64,000 bases of DNA from Pleurodeles waltl (taxonomy: Eukaryota > Chordata > Amphibia > Caudata > Salamandridae). The notes under the pieces were generated by a model. It did not search any database, was not told the DNA's origin, and worked only from the letters and a program-made list of their open reading frames with translations. The DNA is taken from NCBI RefSeq assembly GCF_031143425.1, contig NC_090446.1:659267717-659331716 (forward strand). Direction: 5' to 3'. Shown here one piece after another: positions 34,689 through 44,469 of this stretch. A program made the translations under genes and the position numbers. The first letter of the stretch is position 1. Each line of letters opens with the position of its first letter.

Positions 34689-34946
34689 ATAGATATATAT
34701 ATATATATAGAGAGATCACTTTTATATATATATATATCTATCTATATATATATATATATATATAGATAGATATATATATATATAGATCACTTTTATATGT
34801 GGGTCTGGTTTTCCTGGGGGCCGATCGCAGCCCCCAGGGAAACCACACATGTATTGACAAAAGTGATTTATATATATATATAGATCTACCTATAGATATA
34901 TCCATGTAGCTAGATATATCTACATAGATATATCTATATATATAGA

Positions 34947-34986
<40 letters not shown>

Positions 34987-34992
34987 GAGAGA
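34689..34992. repeat. (TA)n / (TATAGA)n / (TC)n microsatellites
   Basis: Two AT-dinucleotide blocks, 34689-34784 and 34868-34992, the second including a (TC)n run near 34948-34968. Each is interleaved with a hairpin unit beginning at about 34806. Confidence 0.88.
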
Positions 34993-35630
34993 GATCTATA
35001 TTTTTTTTAGTAGTTGTATGGTTTCCTTGGGGGCCAAAATGGCCCCCAGGGAAACCCTACAAAAAAAAAATATATATATTGCCCCCCACAGGGGGTCGCC
35101 CTGCCCACGGGTGACCCCCTGTCCATTTCTTTAAAAAAAAAAAAAAATGTAGCCCCTGGGGGGCGCGATAGCGAGCGATCGCGCCCCCCCAGGGGACACC
35201 TACCTTTTTGTTTTTTAAATATGCCCCATAGTGAAATCCCTGGTGTCTAGTGGTGTTTCCTGGCCCCCCGATCACAGCTGTGCTGCAATCGGGGGACAGG
35301 AAACACTTTCAGGAAGGCCTCGTAAGAAAGGGGAGAGTCTCCCCTTTCTTACGAGGCCTTCCCAAACGTGGGGAAGGTTGTTTGGGCCGCAAGGCCGCTT
35401 CCTGCTCCGATGGGGAAATCAACAAAGTGACGTCAACGCGCCTCGTGGCGAGCTGACATCACAAAGGGGCGGGTGGGGGCAGGGGCAGACACGGAAAAAC
35501 TTCCGTGTATCCTGGGGTTTAAAAAAAATAAAAAATCACCGAGGATTTATTAACACCCTCCCTGGTGTCGGCCACTGGTCGTGACCCGCACCAGGGAGAT
35601 AGTGCGGGCGTCGGCCACTGGCCGACGCCC
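34806..35630. repeat. String of perfect and near-perfect hairpins
   Basis: At least six separate inverted repeats occur in about 800 bp. They include 34806-34845 (arms around CGATCGCA), one at about 35026-35056, one at about 35150-35205, 35267-35305, a perfect 25-bp-arm hairpin with a 1-base loop at 35312-35362, and GGGCGTCGGCCACTGGCC-type arms at about 35606-35630. The arms differ from hairpin to hairpin, so it is not one repeated unit. It forms the 3' tail of the piggyBac-like element. Confidence 0.85.
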
Positions 35631-35812
35631 ACACCCAAGGGGTTACATTTTCTCACAACAACTTTTTTTCCTGTAATGATATAGATATAGCAGTTTCCCT
35701 TGATCAGACCCTCAGAAACGTTTTGTTTGAGCTCAACAGGATTTTATTGTGACTTGAGGATTGATTTTTATTGTAGGCTGTGTCCAAGTCCTGTTTATGG
35801 GGTAGTGAGAGA

Positions 35813-36500
35813 TGATAATAATAATAATATTAACAATAATAAAGCTTTATAAAGCATGTAGTTACCTCATAGGCGGTGTCCCAGTGCTATAGGATACAGT
35901 TCAGCTAAGCCTTGCCAATCCACCTTTGCTAAATTACTGCTTGCAGCTGAATAATCATGTTTTAAATTTTTTTTAAAGATTGATTCAGAGGGCTCTTTCC
36001 TGAGAAATAGAGGGAGGGAATTCCACCCTTTTGACACCAAAACACCAAAGGAGGTACCACCGGTACACTCCTTTTTAAAAATAGGAATAGAAGCCACACA
36101 AGCTTCTGCTGGCCATACTTGCAGGCATAGGGCTGAATCAGCATACAAAGGAATTTCAGGCCTTTTTTTGAACATTTTGTGACAGTAGCACATCACCTTG
36201 AAAGCAATTCTTTCCTTTAGAGGAAGCCAAAGCAGTTGTGCTAATGCCAGAGCCATCTTAGTGCTTTTTGGAAGTTTTAATAATAATCAGACGGCTGTAT
36301 TTTGTACCTGATGCAACCTATTCAGGCGGGTTTGTGAGGCCCCTAGATATATTATGTTGCAATAATCCAGTCTCGAGATTATTAATGACTGGATCACTGT
36401 CTTTCTAGTTGCCTGTGGGAGGAGGTCTAGGATCTTTTTTAAGGCTCTCAGAATCTTAAAGCACCTGCTAGGCTTGAAATTTGGTGCTCAAATGAAAGTT
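35813..36500 (-). pseudogene. L2/CR1-like LINE, 3' end of reverse transcriptase ORF
   Basis: On the minus strand, from about 36480 to 35867, the frame shows the LINE C-terminal pattern: L-D-Y-C-N-I-I-Y-L, then R-L-H-Q-V-Q-N-T-A, W-L-P-L-K-E-R-I-A-F-K-V-M, and W-N-S-L-P-L-F-L-R-K-E-P-S near the end, before a stop. It is followed by an ATT/AAT-rich microsatellite tail at 35813-35840, typical of L2 and CR1 3' ends. The fragment is 5'-truncated, as most LINE copies are. The clade is assigned by motif pattern, not by search. Confidence 0.75.
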
Positions 36501-36619
36501 GTAAGTCAAAACAAATACCCATGTTCCTTGCTTTAGACTAAGGTGTAGGAACTGGACCCAGTGAGTCAGGCTAACATGCGGGCCCAAGCAACCACACAGC
36601 CTAATTGTAAACCTAAGTA

Positions 36620-37290
36620 GTCTGACACTTACCCCTGCACAAACAGGTGTCCTGGAGAAAGGTTTAGGCTTTGTCCCTACTGCCACGTTAGACAAATTCA
36701 ACTTGTGTATGGAGGTCAACAAATTTATAAGGAAGGTTAAACTGAGATCCTACTTCGGGGACCGCTCATCTAGTGAAGGCCCCAGTATGGGTGACACTGG
36801 TCTACACAACAAATCCTTCTTTATACCACTTAGTACTTCTATTCCAATAGAGATCTTGACATTCAAACAAGCAGTTATGAAGGATATAAATGACATTGAT
36901 CCTACCTCTCTAAAGGTTTTCCATAATACCACAAGGGAAGAAAAGAAAGAGCTTCAAGACCTGGCCAACAATACAAGCATAGTTATTAAGCCAGCAGACA
37001 AAGGGGGCACCCTCGTCATCCAGACCACGGACAACTATAGGAATTAATGCTTAAGACTGCTGGGCGATGCACGGAATTATGAAAAACTACAGCAGGATCC
37101 CACGAGTTTCCTGCAAAAAAAGATTAGTAGTATGGTTGAGTAAGCACTGGCACACGACTGGATTTCCCAGAAAGAGGGTGATTTCCTGATAAACAAGAAC
37201 CCAGTGACTCCATACTTTTACACTGTACCCAAAATCCACAAAAACCTGGAATCACCACCAGGGAGACCCATTGTGTCCAGTATAAACTCA
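36620..37290 (+). pseudogene. Penelope-like retroelement reverse transcriptase fragment
   Basis: Plus-strand frame with Penelope-type signatures: L-T-P-A-Q and G-L-G-F-V-P-T at the start (about 36630), then I-V-I-K-P-A-D-K-G-G at 36976-37005, Y-F-Y-T-V-P-K-I-H-K near 37215 and P-P-G-R-P-I-V-S-S-I at 37258. Stops at 37046 and 37141 show decay. The catalytic Y-A-D-D part and any GIY-YIG nuclease are missing. The frame is cut at 37291 by a 0.9-kb MITE, and no Penelope sequence resumes on the far side. Confidence 0.78.
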
Positions 37291-38220
37291 GGCCCTTATT
37301 TCTACTTGTTGACGCAAACCAGCACCGGCGCTGGTTTGCGCAAAAAAAATATTTACCGCCGGCTAACGCCATTCCAACGGGCCAGGCGGGTGCCTTGTTT
37401 AAGGCTCAACATTAGCTGCGGGCTGGTCAGAGTAAAAAAAAAATGACTCAAACCAGGCAGCGGCTTTATAGGGGAAAATGGGGGTAGTGCATCAAAGAAT
37501 GGTGCAAGTCAGGTTAGAGTCACAAATCATAGCTCCAGCCGGACTTGTGCCATTTTTTGACGCACAAACCCTATGGAATTGACTCCTGTCTTAGCAAAGA
37601 CAGGAGTCATGCCCCCCTGCCCAATGGCCATGCCCAGGGGACAACTGTCCCCTGGGAATGGCCATTGGGCACAGTGGCATGTAGAGGGGCCCAAGGTAGG
37701 CCCCCCCATGCCACTAAAAAATGTTTAATTTTTTTTTACCTCAACTTACCTGTACTTACCTGGGATGGGTACCCCATCCATGGATGTCCTCCAGGAGTGG
37801 ATGGGGGTGGCAAGGGGTGTCCCTGGGGGCAGGGAAGGGCACCTGTGGACTGCTTCCATGGTTAGAGACCATAGACATGAGCCCACAGGTCCCTTAACGC
37901 CTGCCCTCACCCAGGTGTTAAAAAACAGAGCACAGCAGGCTGGGCGCCGTTTTTTAAGGCCTGCCCCCTCCTGTGCATCAAAATGACGCAGGAGTATAAA
38001 TAAGGCGCACAGGCCTTAAAGTCATTTTTTGGATGGGAACGCCTACCATGCATGTCATTAACGCAAGGTGGTTTCCCGCATCCAGAAAATGACGCACGCG
38101 GACGAATTTTGACGTTCGCGGGGTCGGGCGTCATAGTATAAATATGGTGCAAGGTTTGCACCGAATGTGCTCCAAATTTGTTGACGCACATTCGGCGCAA
38201 ACAGAGTATAAATATGCCCC
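37291..38220 (-). mobile_element. 0.9-kb MITE family 2, copy 3, reversed
   Basis: Right end reads AGTATAAATATGCCCC, and its reverse complement begins GGGGCATATTTATACTC like copies 1 and 2. The inner blocks GACTCCTGTCTTAGCAAAG and CATGCCACTAAAAAAT match those copies in reverse order. The left end GGCCCTTATTTCTAC is more diverged, and the flanking triplets (TCA, ATT) do not match, so the ends may have been altered. It interrupts a Penelope-like fragment. Confidence 0.75.
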
Positions 38221-39297
38221 ATTGTGTTTTATTGGTCTGGATTGGATTGGAACTGATGTTCTTATTGTGTTGTTTTGGATAGGATTTGATTGAATTTGAT
38301 TTGGATTTGTTTGGTGTCCAGGACAATATATTTTGTTTTATAAGTGTGGTGTGCCAGTGTAGTTGCTGCTTTTCTCTAAAGGTTGGTGTGGAACCTCTAG
38401 AAACCATTAAATGAACTGCTCTATTAGCCACTGAACGTTTCAGGTTTTGTAGCATACATGAGGGTGGATATAATAAAATTATGCAAGATCTTGATGGGAA
38501 TATTTGTCATTGGTGGCTTGAACCTTTAAAAAATGGAGTGACCATTGAGTTTAAAGGTATCCTCGATACTTATACCTTATAGGATAGCTAAATACGTTCT
38601 AATGTTTGTATGTCTGAACATATGTATGGAATCCGTATTGGTTTAGTGTTAATCTAGCCAAAAGGCATTGAAAACTGTACAGGATCAGAGTTAAAGGCAG
38701 AGTCAACAAAGAGGTAGCTGGGCCCTATGGGCTGTTCGGTTATTAGGATGTAGTGTGCTTTAAAGAGGTGTGTATTCAGCTGTTTCCTCAATTGGATGAG
38801 GAGTGGGGGTCCTGATTGGCATAGAGATGTTTTTTGCCATAACCTGGATGTATAAATCGAGAAAGCCTGTCACATTTCTTAAATATTTGGTCTTCTTGAC
38901 CTCCTGTTTTGGCTGCTCATTTGTTGAGAGCCAATGGAGATGGTTAGCTTGTCTGGCAGATATGCCAAGGTGCTGGTTGTGACTGCTTTGTAAATAATTT
39001 AGTTAATTTTGAAGATGGTGTGGGTTGGCAAGTAGATGTAGTGGAATTCCATCAAGATGTGCATGTCTTGGTCATATTTCTGCAGGCCATGGATGTGCTG
39101 TGGCTACTATGAAGAGGGTCTGGCATGGATCCTCTGATACCTTGGAGTATGCCTTTATGAGTACTCCTAAAGAGATAGAAATATTTGTGTTTTACCAAGT
39201 GTTAGACCTGTCAGCTCTTGGCGTGATTTACCTTGTCTTTTTTCTTCTGACCTTGAATTTTTTAACCTATGCTGAATTTCGTTATGCTGGTTCTAGG
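38221..39297. other. Unassigned region with GGATTT-like low complexity at its start
   Basis: 38221-38330 is rich in TTGGATT and GGATTTGAT phrases. The remainder has no recognised coding sequence. Its last part may belong to the long repeat cut by Harbinger copy B. Confidence 0.3.
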
Positions 39298-39405
39298 ACT
39301 CATGCATGATACCACTGCTGACCAGTGCTAGAGTGCAAGTGCTCTCTGTTTAAATTATGTTGGTGATTGGCATATCCATAATTCGCATATGTGATTAACT
39401 ACTAA
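39298..39405 (+). mobile_element. Unclassified long repeat, left part, split by Harbinger copy B
   Basis: The part left of the Harbinger insertion ends GATTAACTACTAA (39405) and joins after the insertion to TAAGTCACTAGCC at 46591, with one TAA duplicated. Its left limit is uncertain; 39298 is a guess. The right part is at 46594-48688. Confidence 0.45.
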
Positions 39406-39734
39406 GGCCCTCATTACAAGCCTGGCGGACGGTGTTAAAGCGGCGGTAAGACCGCCAACAGGCCGCCGGTAAAAAAATTGCAATTACAACCGTGGCGGAA
39501 ACTGCCAACAAAGGCAGCCTCTTTAACACTCAGACCGCCACGGCGGTGCAAACAAACAGCTCTGCGGTCACCGCCAACAGACAGGCGGGAGACAATGTGC
39601 CGCCCACACTATTATGACAGGCCAATCCGCCACCTTTTCTGGGGCGAAATCACCGCGGATAAAAACACGGCGGAAACAGGAATCCCGAAGGAAAAACGCT
39701 CACCTCTACATACCCCACGAGGAACGAGGACACC

Positions 39735-39817
39735 ATGGAACCGGAACTCCAAATTCTACCTGCGATAGTCTTCCTGCTCCTCTACCAGGAGCACGAATGC
39801 CGGTGGCGAAGACCACG
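39735..39817 (+). CDS. HARBI1: HARBI1-like nuclease, first exon (83 bp), copy B
   Basis: ATG at 39735 and 83 bp to donor CACG|GTGAGTAC. It encodes M-E-P-E-L-Q-I-L-P-A-I-V-F-L-L-L-Y followed by a basic end (R-W-R-R-P-R). Start, length and donor position equal those of copy A, and copy C differs by one base in length. It stands about 330 bp inside the left terminus, upstream of the antisense MYPOP-like gene, which therefore lies in HARBI1 intron 1. Confidence 0.65.
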
Positions 39818-40269
39818 GTGAGTACTGCACCTATGACACAGGGGAGGCAAAAAACAGGGACACACACACGCAACACCCCCACCCCCACGCTCACCCACTA
39901 CAACACACACACTAATGCATATCACTACATCACAGTTACACCCCCCAAGCCCCCCAGAAGAATGCAAAGACAAAAGGAAATGTTTGTAATGATTGTAATC
40001 TATTAAAATCCAGTACTCCAAAATATATATACACCATAAACAAATATTTACACTAATAATACAATTCCAGGTATGCACCATTTATAGTCTGTGGACCACT
40101 GGGCCCAAAATGCATGGGCGAGGCCCACACTCGATACCCGATCAAAACAGAGAGAACACTGCAGGGGCATCAGATAGAAATACAACAGGCACCACAGGGG
40201 GAAGGGAAGGTGGGGCACCTCAGCCAGATGAGTGTACAATGCCAGATCCACAAGGGGGCTCCATGCCCA

Positions 40270-40632
40270 CTGTTCAATCCTGGGGAGTGCAAAGGCACAG
40301 TCTCTCAAGTCTCTACAGTGGTTGGTTTGCCCACTGTTCAGACCTGGGGAGTGCAAAGCCACAGTCTCTCAAGTCTCTACAGTGGGTGGTTTGCCCACTG
40401 TTCAATCCTGGGGAGTGCAAAGCCACAGTCTCTCAAGTCTCTACAGTGGGTGGGTTGCCCGCTGTTCAATCCTGGGGAGTGCAAAGCCACAGTCTCTCAA
40501 GTCTCTACAGTGGGTGGGTTGCCCACTGTCATATCCTGGGGAGTGCAAAGCCACAGTCTCTCAAGTCTCTACAGTGGGTTGGTTGCCGACTGTTCAATCC
40601 TGGGGAGTGCAAAGCCACAGTCTCACAAGTGG
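40270..40632 (+). repeat. 64-bp tandem repeat, about 6 units
   Basis: CCTGGGGAGTGCAAAG recurs at 40279, 40343, 40407, 40471, 40535 and 40599, a constant 64 bp. Each unit also holds CACAGTCTCTCAAGTCTCTA and CAGTGGGTGG. The unit is not a multiple of three, so an open frame passing through rotates. Confidence 0.95.
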
Positions 40633-41105
40633 ATAACAGTCTCCACTGGTTCTGGAGGGGGACTGGTGCCCAGAGTGCTTCATCCTGTGAAGGACAGAGG
40701 TAGTGGATGCATGTCTCCACTGGTTCTGGAGGGGGACTTCATCCTGTGAAGGACAGAGGTAGTGGATGCATGTCTCCACTGGTTCTGGAGGGGGACTGGT
40801 GCCCAGAGTACTTCATCCTGTGAAGGACAGAGGTAGTGGATGCATGTCTCCACTGGTTCTGGAGGGGGACTGGTGCCCAGAGTGCTTCATCCTGTGAAGG
40901 ATAGAGGTAGTGGATGCATGTCTCCACTGGTTCTGGAGGGGGACTGGTGCCCAGAGTGCTTTATCCTGTGAAGGACAGAGGTAGTGGATGTATCTCTCCA
41001 CTGGTTCTGGAGGGGGACTGGTGCCCAGAGTGTTTCATCCTGTGAAGGACAGAGGTAGTGGATGGATCTCTCCACTGGTTCTGGAGGGGGACTGGTGCCC
41101 AGAGT
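40633..41105 (+). repeat. 74-bp tandem repeat, about 7 units
   Basis: CTCCACTGGTTCTGGAGGGG recurs near 40640, 40714, 40773, 40847, 40921, 40995 and 41069; the period is 74 bp with one 59-bp unit lacking about 15 bp. It abuts the 64-bp array directly. Read on the minus strand it shares the CCAGAACCAGTGG core with the 82-bp array of copy A. Confidence 0.95.
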
Positions 41106-41137
41106 ACATCACTCACCCCGTGACGGACCCAGTAGCG

Positions 41138-43088
41138 TCAGTGCCCCTGCCGCTCATGGGCTAGCGGTGCTTGTGCTGGCGGTCCTTCATGGCCCAGCTG
41201 TGCCTGTGCTGGCGGTGCCCTGTTCAGCGAGGCTTGCGTTGGCGGTCCTTCATGGCCCAGCAGTGCTTGTGCTGGTGGTCCTTCAGGGCCCAGCAGTGCT
41301 TGTTCTGGCGGTGCCCTGTTCAGCGGGGCTTCTGCTGGCGGTCCTTCATGGCCCAGCGGTGCTTGAGTTGGCGGTCCTTCATGAATCAGCTGGGCTGGTG
41401 CTGGTGGTGTCCTCCTGGGCATCTGGGCTGGTGCTGGCGGTGTCCTCCTGGGCAGCTGGGCTGGGGCTGGCGGTGGCCTCCTGGGTAGCTGGGGCTGGCG
41501 GTGGTCTCCTGGGCAGCTGGGCTGGGGCTGGCGGTGGGCTCCTGGGCAGCTGGGCTGAGGCTGGCGGTGGCCTCCTGGACAGCTGGGCTGAGGCTGGCGG
41601 TGGCCTCCTGGACAGCGGGGATGATGGCGGTCTTTTCCACCATGCAGCTCTTCCCAGACTTGCCGGGTTTCTTGTGGCCCTTCCCCACCTTGGGAGGTGT
41701 CACAGCTGACTTCACACTCCCACCGGGACCCCTGGGAGCGGCTTTGGTGGCTAGAGTCTTCCCCCACTCCTGCCGGGCACTGGCCAACTTCTGATGCTTC
41801 GCAGGTGGGGGACTGGCTGTGCTGTGGCTCCGTGCCACACTGGCTGTCCTGGTGCCGGGTGCACTCCACATACCGGTGAATACAGGCACCATCAGTTGTG
41901 GCTGAGGTGCTACTTCGGGACCTATGAGATGGACGGGGTGGGTGAGGTGTGGGAAAGAGGTCAAGGGTGGACAGGAAAAGCTTTTTGGACACACTGGGAC
42001 GGGTAGCTGGATGGGGTTTGGGAGTGGAGGAAGAGGTGGTGGTAGTAGGAGGTGTACGTTTGTTGACTTTGGGTGCAGGTGCATGCACTGGAGGCTGTTG
42101 TGAGGTGGATGGCTGTTGGGTGGGTGTGTAGCTGCGTTTGTGTACCTTGGGAGGGGGCGGCACAGACACACTGGGAGAGGACACAGGGGACGTGTGAATG
42201 GTAGTGGGGGTGGTGACTGCACGTGAGCGGGGTGTGCTGGTGGGTGTGCTGGTGTGGGACGTAGTGGCTGTAGAGGTAGTGCATGCAGGTGTGTGTGTAG
42301 ACAAGACTGGAAGGGAGGAGGGAGACGACGACGAGGGGGACACAGTGGAGGCAGTGGATGTTGGTGTGTCTGCATGTGTGTGTTGCTTGCGTGAGTGCCT
42401 GTGGGATGTGTGGTGCTTATGTTTGCCTGAGCTTCCCTTGTGTGGTGATGTGTGTACAGGCTGGTCTGATGGTATGCTTGGGATAGGCAGAGGCACAGGG
42501 GATTGGGTCTGGGTGGAGGAAGTTGGAGGGGGGAGGCTAGAGACGGGGACAATGGCTGCCATCAGTGCTGAGGCCAGAGTTTGAAAAGCTCGGTGAAGGG
42601 CCGCCTGACCAGAATGAATGCCCTCCAGGAATGCATTAGTTTGTTGCAACTGCCTTTCTACACCCTGGATGGCATTCAAAATGGTAGACTGCCCAACAGT
42701 GAGGGAACTGAGGAGGTCAATGGCCTCCTCACTGAGGGCAGCAAGGGTGACTGGGGCAGGGGCTGAGGTGCCTGGGGCGAAGGTGATGCCCACCCTCCTG
42801 GGTGAGTGGGCACGGGGCGAAGGCAGAGGGGCTGCTGGGAGGGCGGTGCTGGTAGGGGGGGTGTCAGCTGTACCTGTAGATGCGGGGGCACAGATGTTGC
42901 CACCACCACGAGGGAGCTCCCATCAGAGGACGTGTCCGAGTCGCTGGTGTCAGCTCCTGTCCCCGCCGTGAAGCTCCCCTCACCCTCCGCCCCACTGGTG
43001 AATTCCGAGTCCGTAGTCTCGCCCTCCAGGGCCATGTGGGATGCAGCTCCCTCCTGCTCCGGTGCCACTGCTCCTCCGCCTGATGATG
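41138..43088 (-). pseudogene. MYPOP-like gene, exon 3, with a 551-codon open frame, copy B
   Basis: Read from acceptor GCATTAG (43089-43090) downwards. The first part has E-G-E-T-T-D-S-E-F-T-S-G-A-E and D-S-D-T-S-S-D-G-S-S-L-V-V. After a frame change near 42795 comes an open run of 551 codons to a stop at 41138. That run starts G-I-T-F-A-P-G-T and has the conserved helical block A-L-S-E-E-A-I-D-L-L-S-S-L...N-A-I-Q-G-V...F-L-E-G-I-H-S-G-Q-A-A-L, then a Ser/Thr/Pro-rich middle with basic patches. It ends in Pro/Ala/Gln-rich repeats of about 10-12 residues (41165-41625). Myb-bearing exons 1-2 are deleted. Function of the tail is unknown. Confidence 0.72.
41165..41625 (-). repeat. GCTGGCGGT-type coding minisatellite
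   Basis: The plus strand repeats GCTGGGCTG / GTGCTGGCGGTCCTTCATG / GCTGGCGGTGGCCTCCTGG phrases at 30-45-bp steps. On the minus strand they encode P-R-R-T-P-P-A-P-A-Q and G-H-E-G-P-P-A-Q-A-type repeats in the tail of the MYPOP-like exon. Steps are mostly multiples of three, so the frame is kept. Confidence 0.8.
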
Positions 43089-43157
43089 CTAATGCACACA
43101 AGAACAGGGAGAACACAAAAAGGGGGGGGGCGACAGAAGAAAGACATGTTGAGTGCA

Positions 43158-43990
43158 TGGATTACCGCTACCGTACTGAAACACATGTGGAGCTACATCG
43201 TTTTCCCTCAGGTGGAGGATTTGCCTACAGTGGAAGGTGATTTCTATGCCCTGGGACATATCCCCAACATCATAGGTGTCATTGATGGGACCCATGTGGC
43301 TTTGGTCCCCCCCCCCCCCACAGGAGTGAACAGGTCTACAGAATCCGGAAGAGTTATCATTCTATGAATGTACAGATGGTATGTTTGGCAGACCAGTACA
43401 TCTCCCATGTGAATGCCATCTTCCCTGGCTCAGTGCATGATGCCTACATCCTGTGGAATAGCAGCATCCCTTATGTGATGGGGCAACTACAGAGGCACCG
43501 TGTGTGGCTATTAAGTGAGCACCTGGAAGCAAGACAGTGGGAATGGTTGTCTGGGTATATCCCTACAGGTTAGTGTGTGTCTTACAGTTGCCCCTCGCCA
43601 TTTACAGGTGACTCTGGTTACCCCAACCTGTCATGGCTACTGACCCCAGTGAGGAATCCCAGGACAAGGGCAGAGGAACGCTAAAATGAGGCCCATGGGC
43701 GAACTAGGAGGGTGATCGAGCGGACCTTCGGCCTCCTGAAGGCCAGGTTCCGGTGCCTCCATATGACAGGTGGATCCCTATTCTACTCACCAAAGAAGGT
43801 GTGCCAGATCATCGTGGCCTGCTGTATGCTTCACAACTTGGCTTTGTGACGACAGGTGCCTTTTCTGCAGGAGGATGGCCCAGATAGCGGTGTTGTGGCA
43901 GCTGTGGAGCCTGTGGACAGTGATGAGGATGAAGCAGAGGAAGAAGACATGCAGAACAGGGACTCAGTGATCCAGCAATATTTCCAGTGA
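43158..43990 (+). pseudogene. HARBI1: HARBI1-like nuclease, exons 2 (5'-deleted) and 3, copy B
   Basis: Homology to copy A starts near 43158 (L-K-H-M-W-S-Y-I), right after the deletion junction. Exon 2 runs to donor CTATTAA|GTGAGC at 43514 and carries G-V-I-D-G-T-H (first catalytic Asp) and P-G-S-V-H-D-A-Y (second Asp). A run of C at 43311-43321 shifts the frame between them. Exon 3 (43608-43990) has V-I-E-R-T-F-G-L-L-K-A-R-F-R-C-L with the catalytic Glu, A-C-C-M-L-H-N, an acidic tail and Q-Q-Y-F-Q before TGA. A stop precedes N-E-A-H-G-R-T-R-R and a TGA replaces a likely Arg after N-L-A-L. The nuclease is dead, but all three acidic residues remain. Confidence 0.9.
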
Positions 43991-44277
43991 AACACAGGTA
44001 AGAATACAATCCTGAATACTACATGTACTTTTACACTACTACCTGTCTCCTGTCTTTTCGTTTTCACCCAGTGTATGGTCACTGAGTTGTCACTTTCCCT
44101 TACCGTTTCACAGATGTGGTCCTACTGTGTGACATCTGCTTAAATTCCTCATGGACTAGAGCTGTGTGACATAGGTATGTTGACATCACTATTTCAATAA
44201 CATTTTGTCACTGTAATTGCAAATACACTATTTCGAAATCACAGACAGGCTCCAGATCATTTTGTGCTTTAGGTGTG

Positions 44278-44283
44278 TTTATT
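44278..44283 (-). terminator. Poly(A) signal candidate for NAIF1-like gene, copy B
   Basis: AATAAA on the minus strand, about 190 nt beyond the NAIF1-like stop codon. It lies in the convergent spacer shared with HARBI1. Confidence 0.4.
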
Positions 44284-44469
44284 TAATTGCAAAATATTGG
44301 AGGGGGAAGTTAAATGGTGAGGGGTGATGGCGGAGGAGTGTCCATGGCAGAGTCCAGTCTATTAGTCTCACAGGTCCATTGCCCATATGGGCATAGGAAG
44401 TGGAGCTGGGGCAGTTTAAGTATGGACAGGGTGACAAAGTGGGACAGTAGGATGACAATCACGGTGGTC

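Larger units (their letters stand above)
31446..35642 (+). mobile_element. Large piggyBac-like non-autonomous element, copy L
   Basis: Homologous from its first 60 bp to the complete element at 49875-53196. It has the same opening (TTTGGCTATTTGGGG at about 31489), the same ~375-bp tandem repeats, and a 3' tail made of hairpins that ends in AAGGGG. The flanks are TTCA and TTAC where TTAA is expected, so both sites have probably mutated. Sequence at 33326-34690 is not in the other copy and may be a nested insert or part of a longer, once autonomous version. It splits a LINE endonuclease frame. Confidence 0.6.

Noticed and set aside
34689..34992. AT-rich tracts as a replication origin or matrix-attachment site
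   Set aside because: Simple (TA)n microsatellite explains the composition; there is no independent evidence of function.
31446..35642. Certain piggyBac target duplication for copy L
   Set aside because: Flanks are TTCA and TTAC, not TTAA. The call relies on homology with copy R, so the duplication itself is not claimed.
37291..38220. Target duplication for the third 0.9-kb MITE
   Set aside because: Left and right triplets (TCA and ATT) do not match, and the left end is diverged.
40110..40749. Plus-strand frames of about 200 codons across the 64-bp array as genes
   Set aside because: All three frames are open because the repeat rotates frame; no unique N-terminus or domain is seen.
41062..41709. 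215-codon plus-strand frame rich in Val/Leu/Ala
   Set aside because: It is the antisense reading of the Pro/Ala/Gln repeats of the MYPOP-like exon, on the opposite strand.
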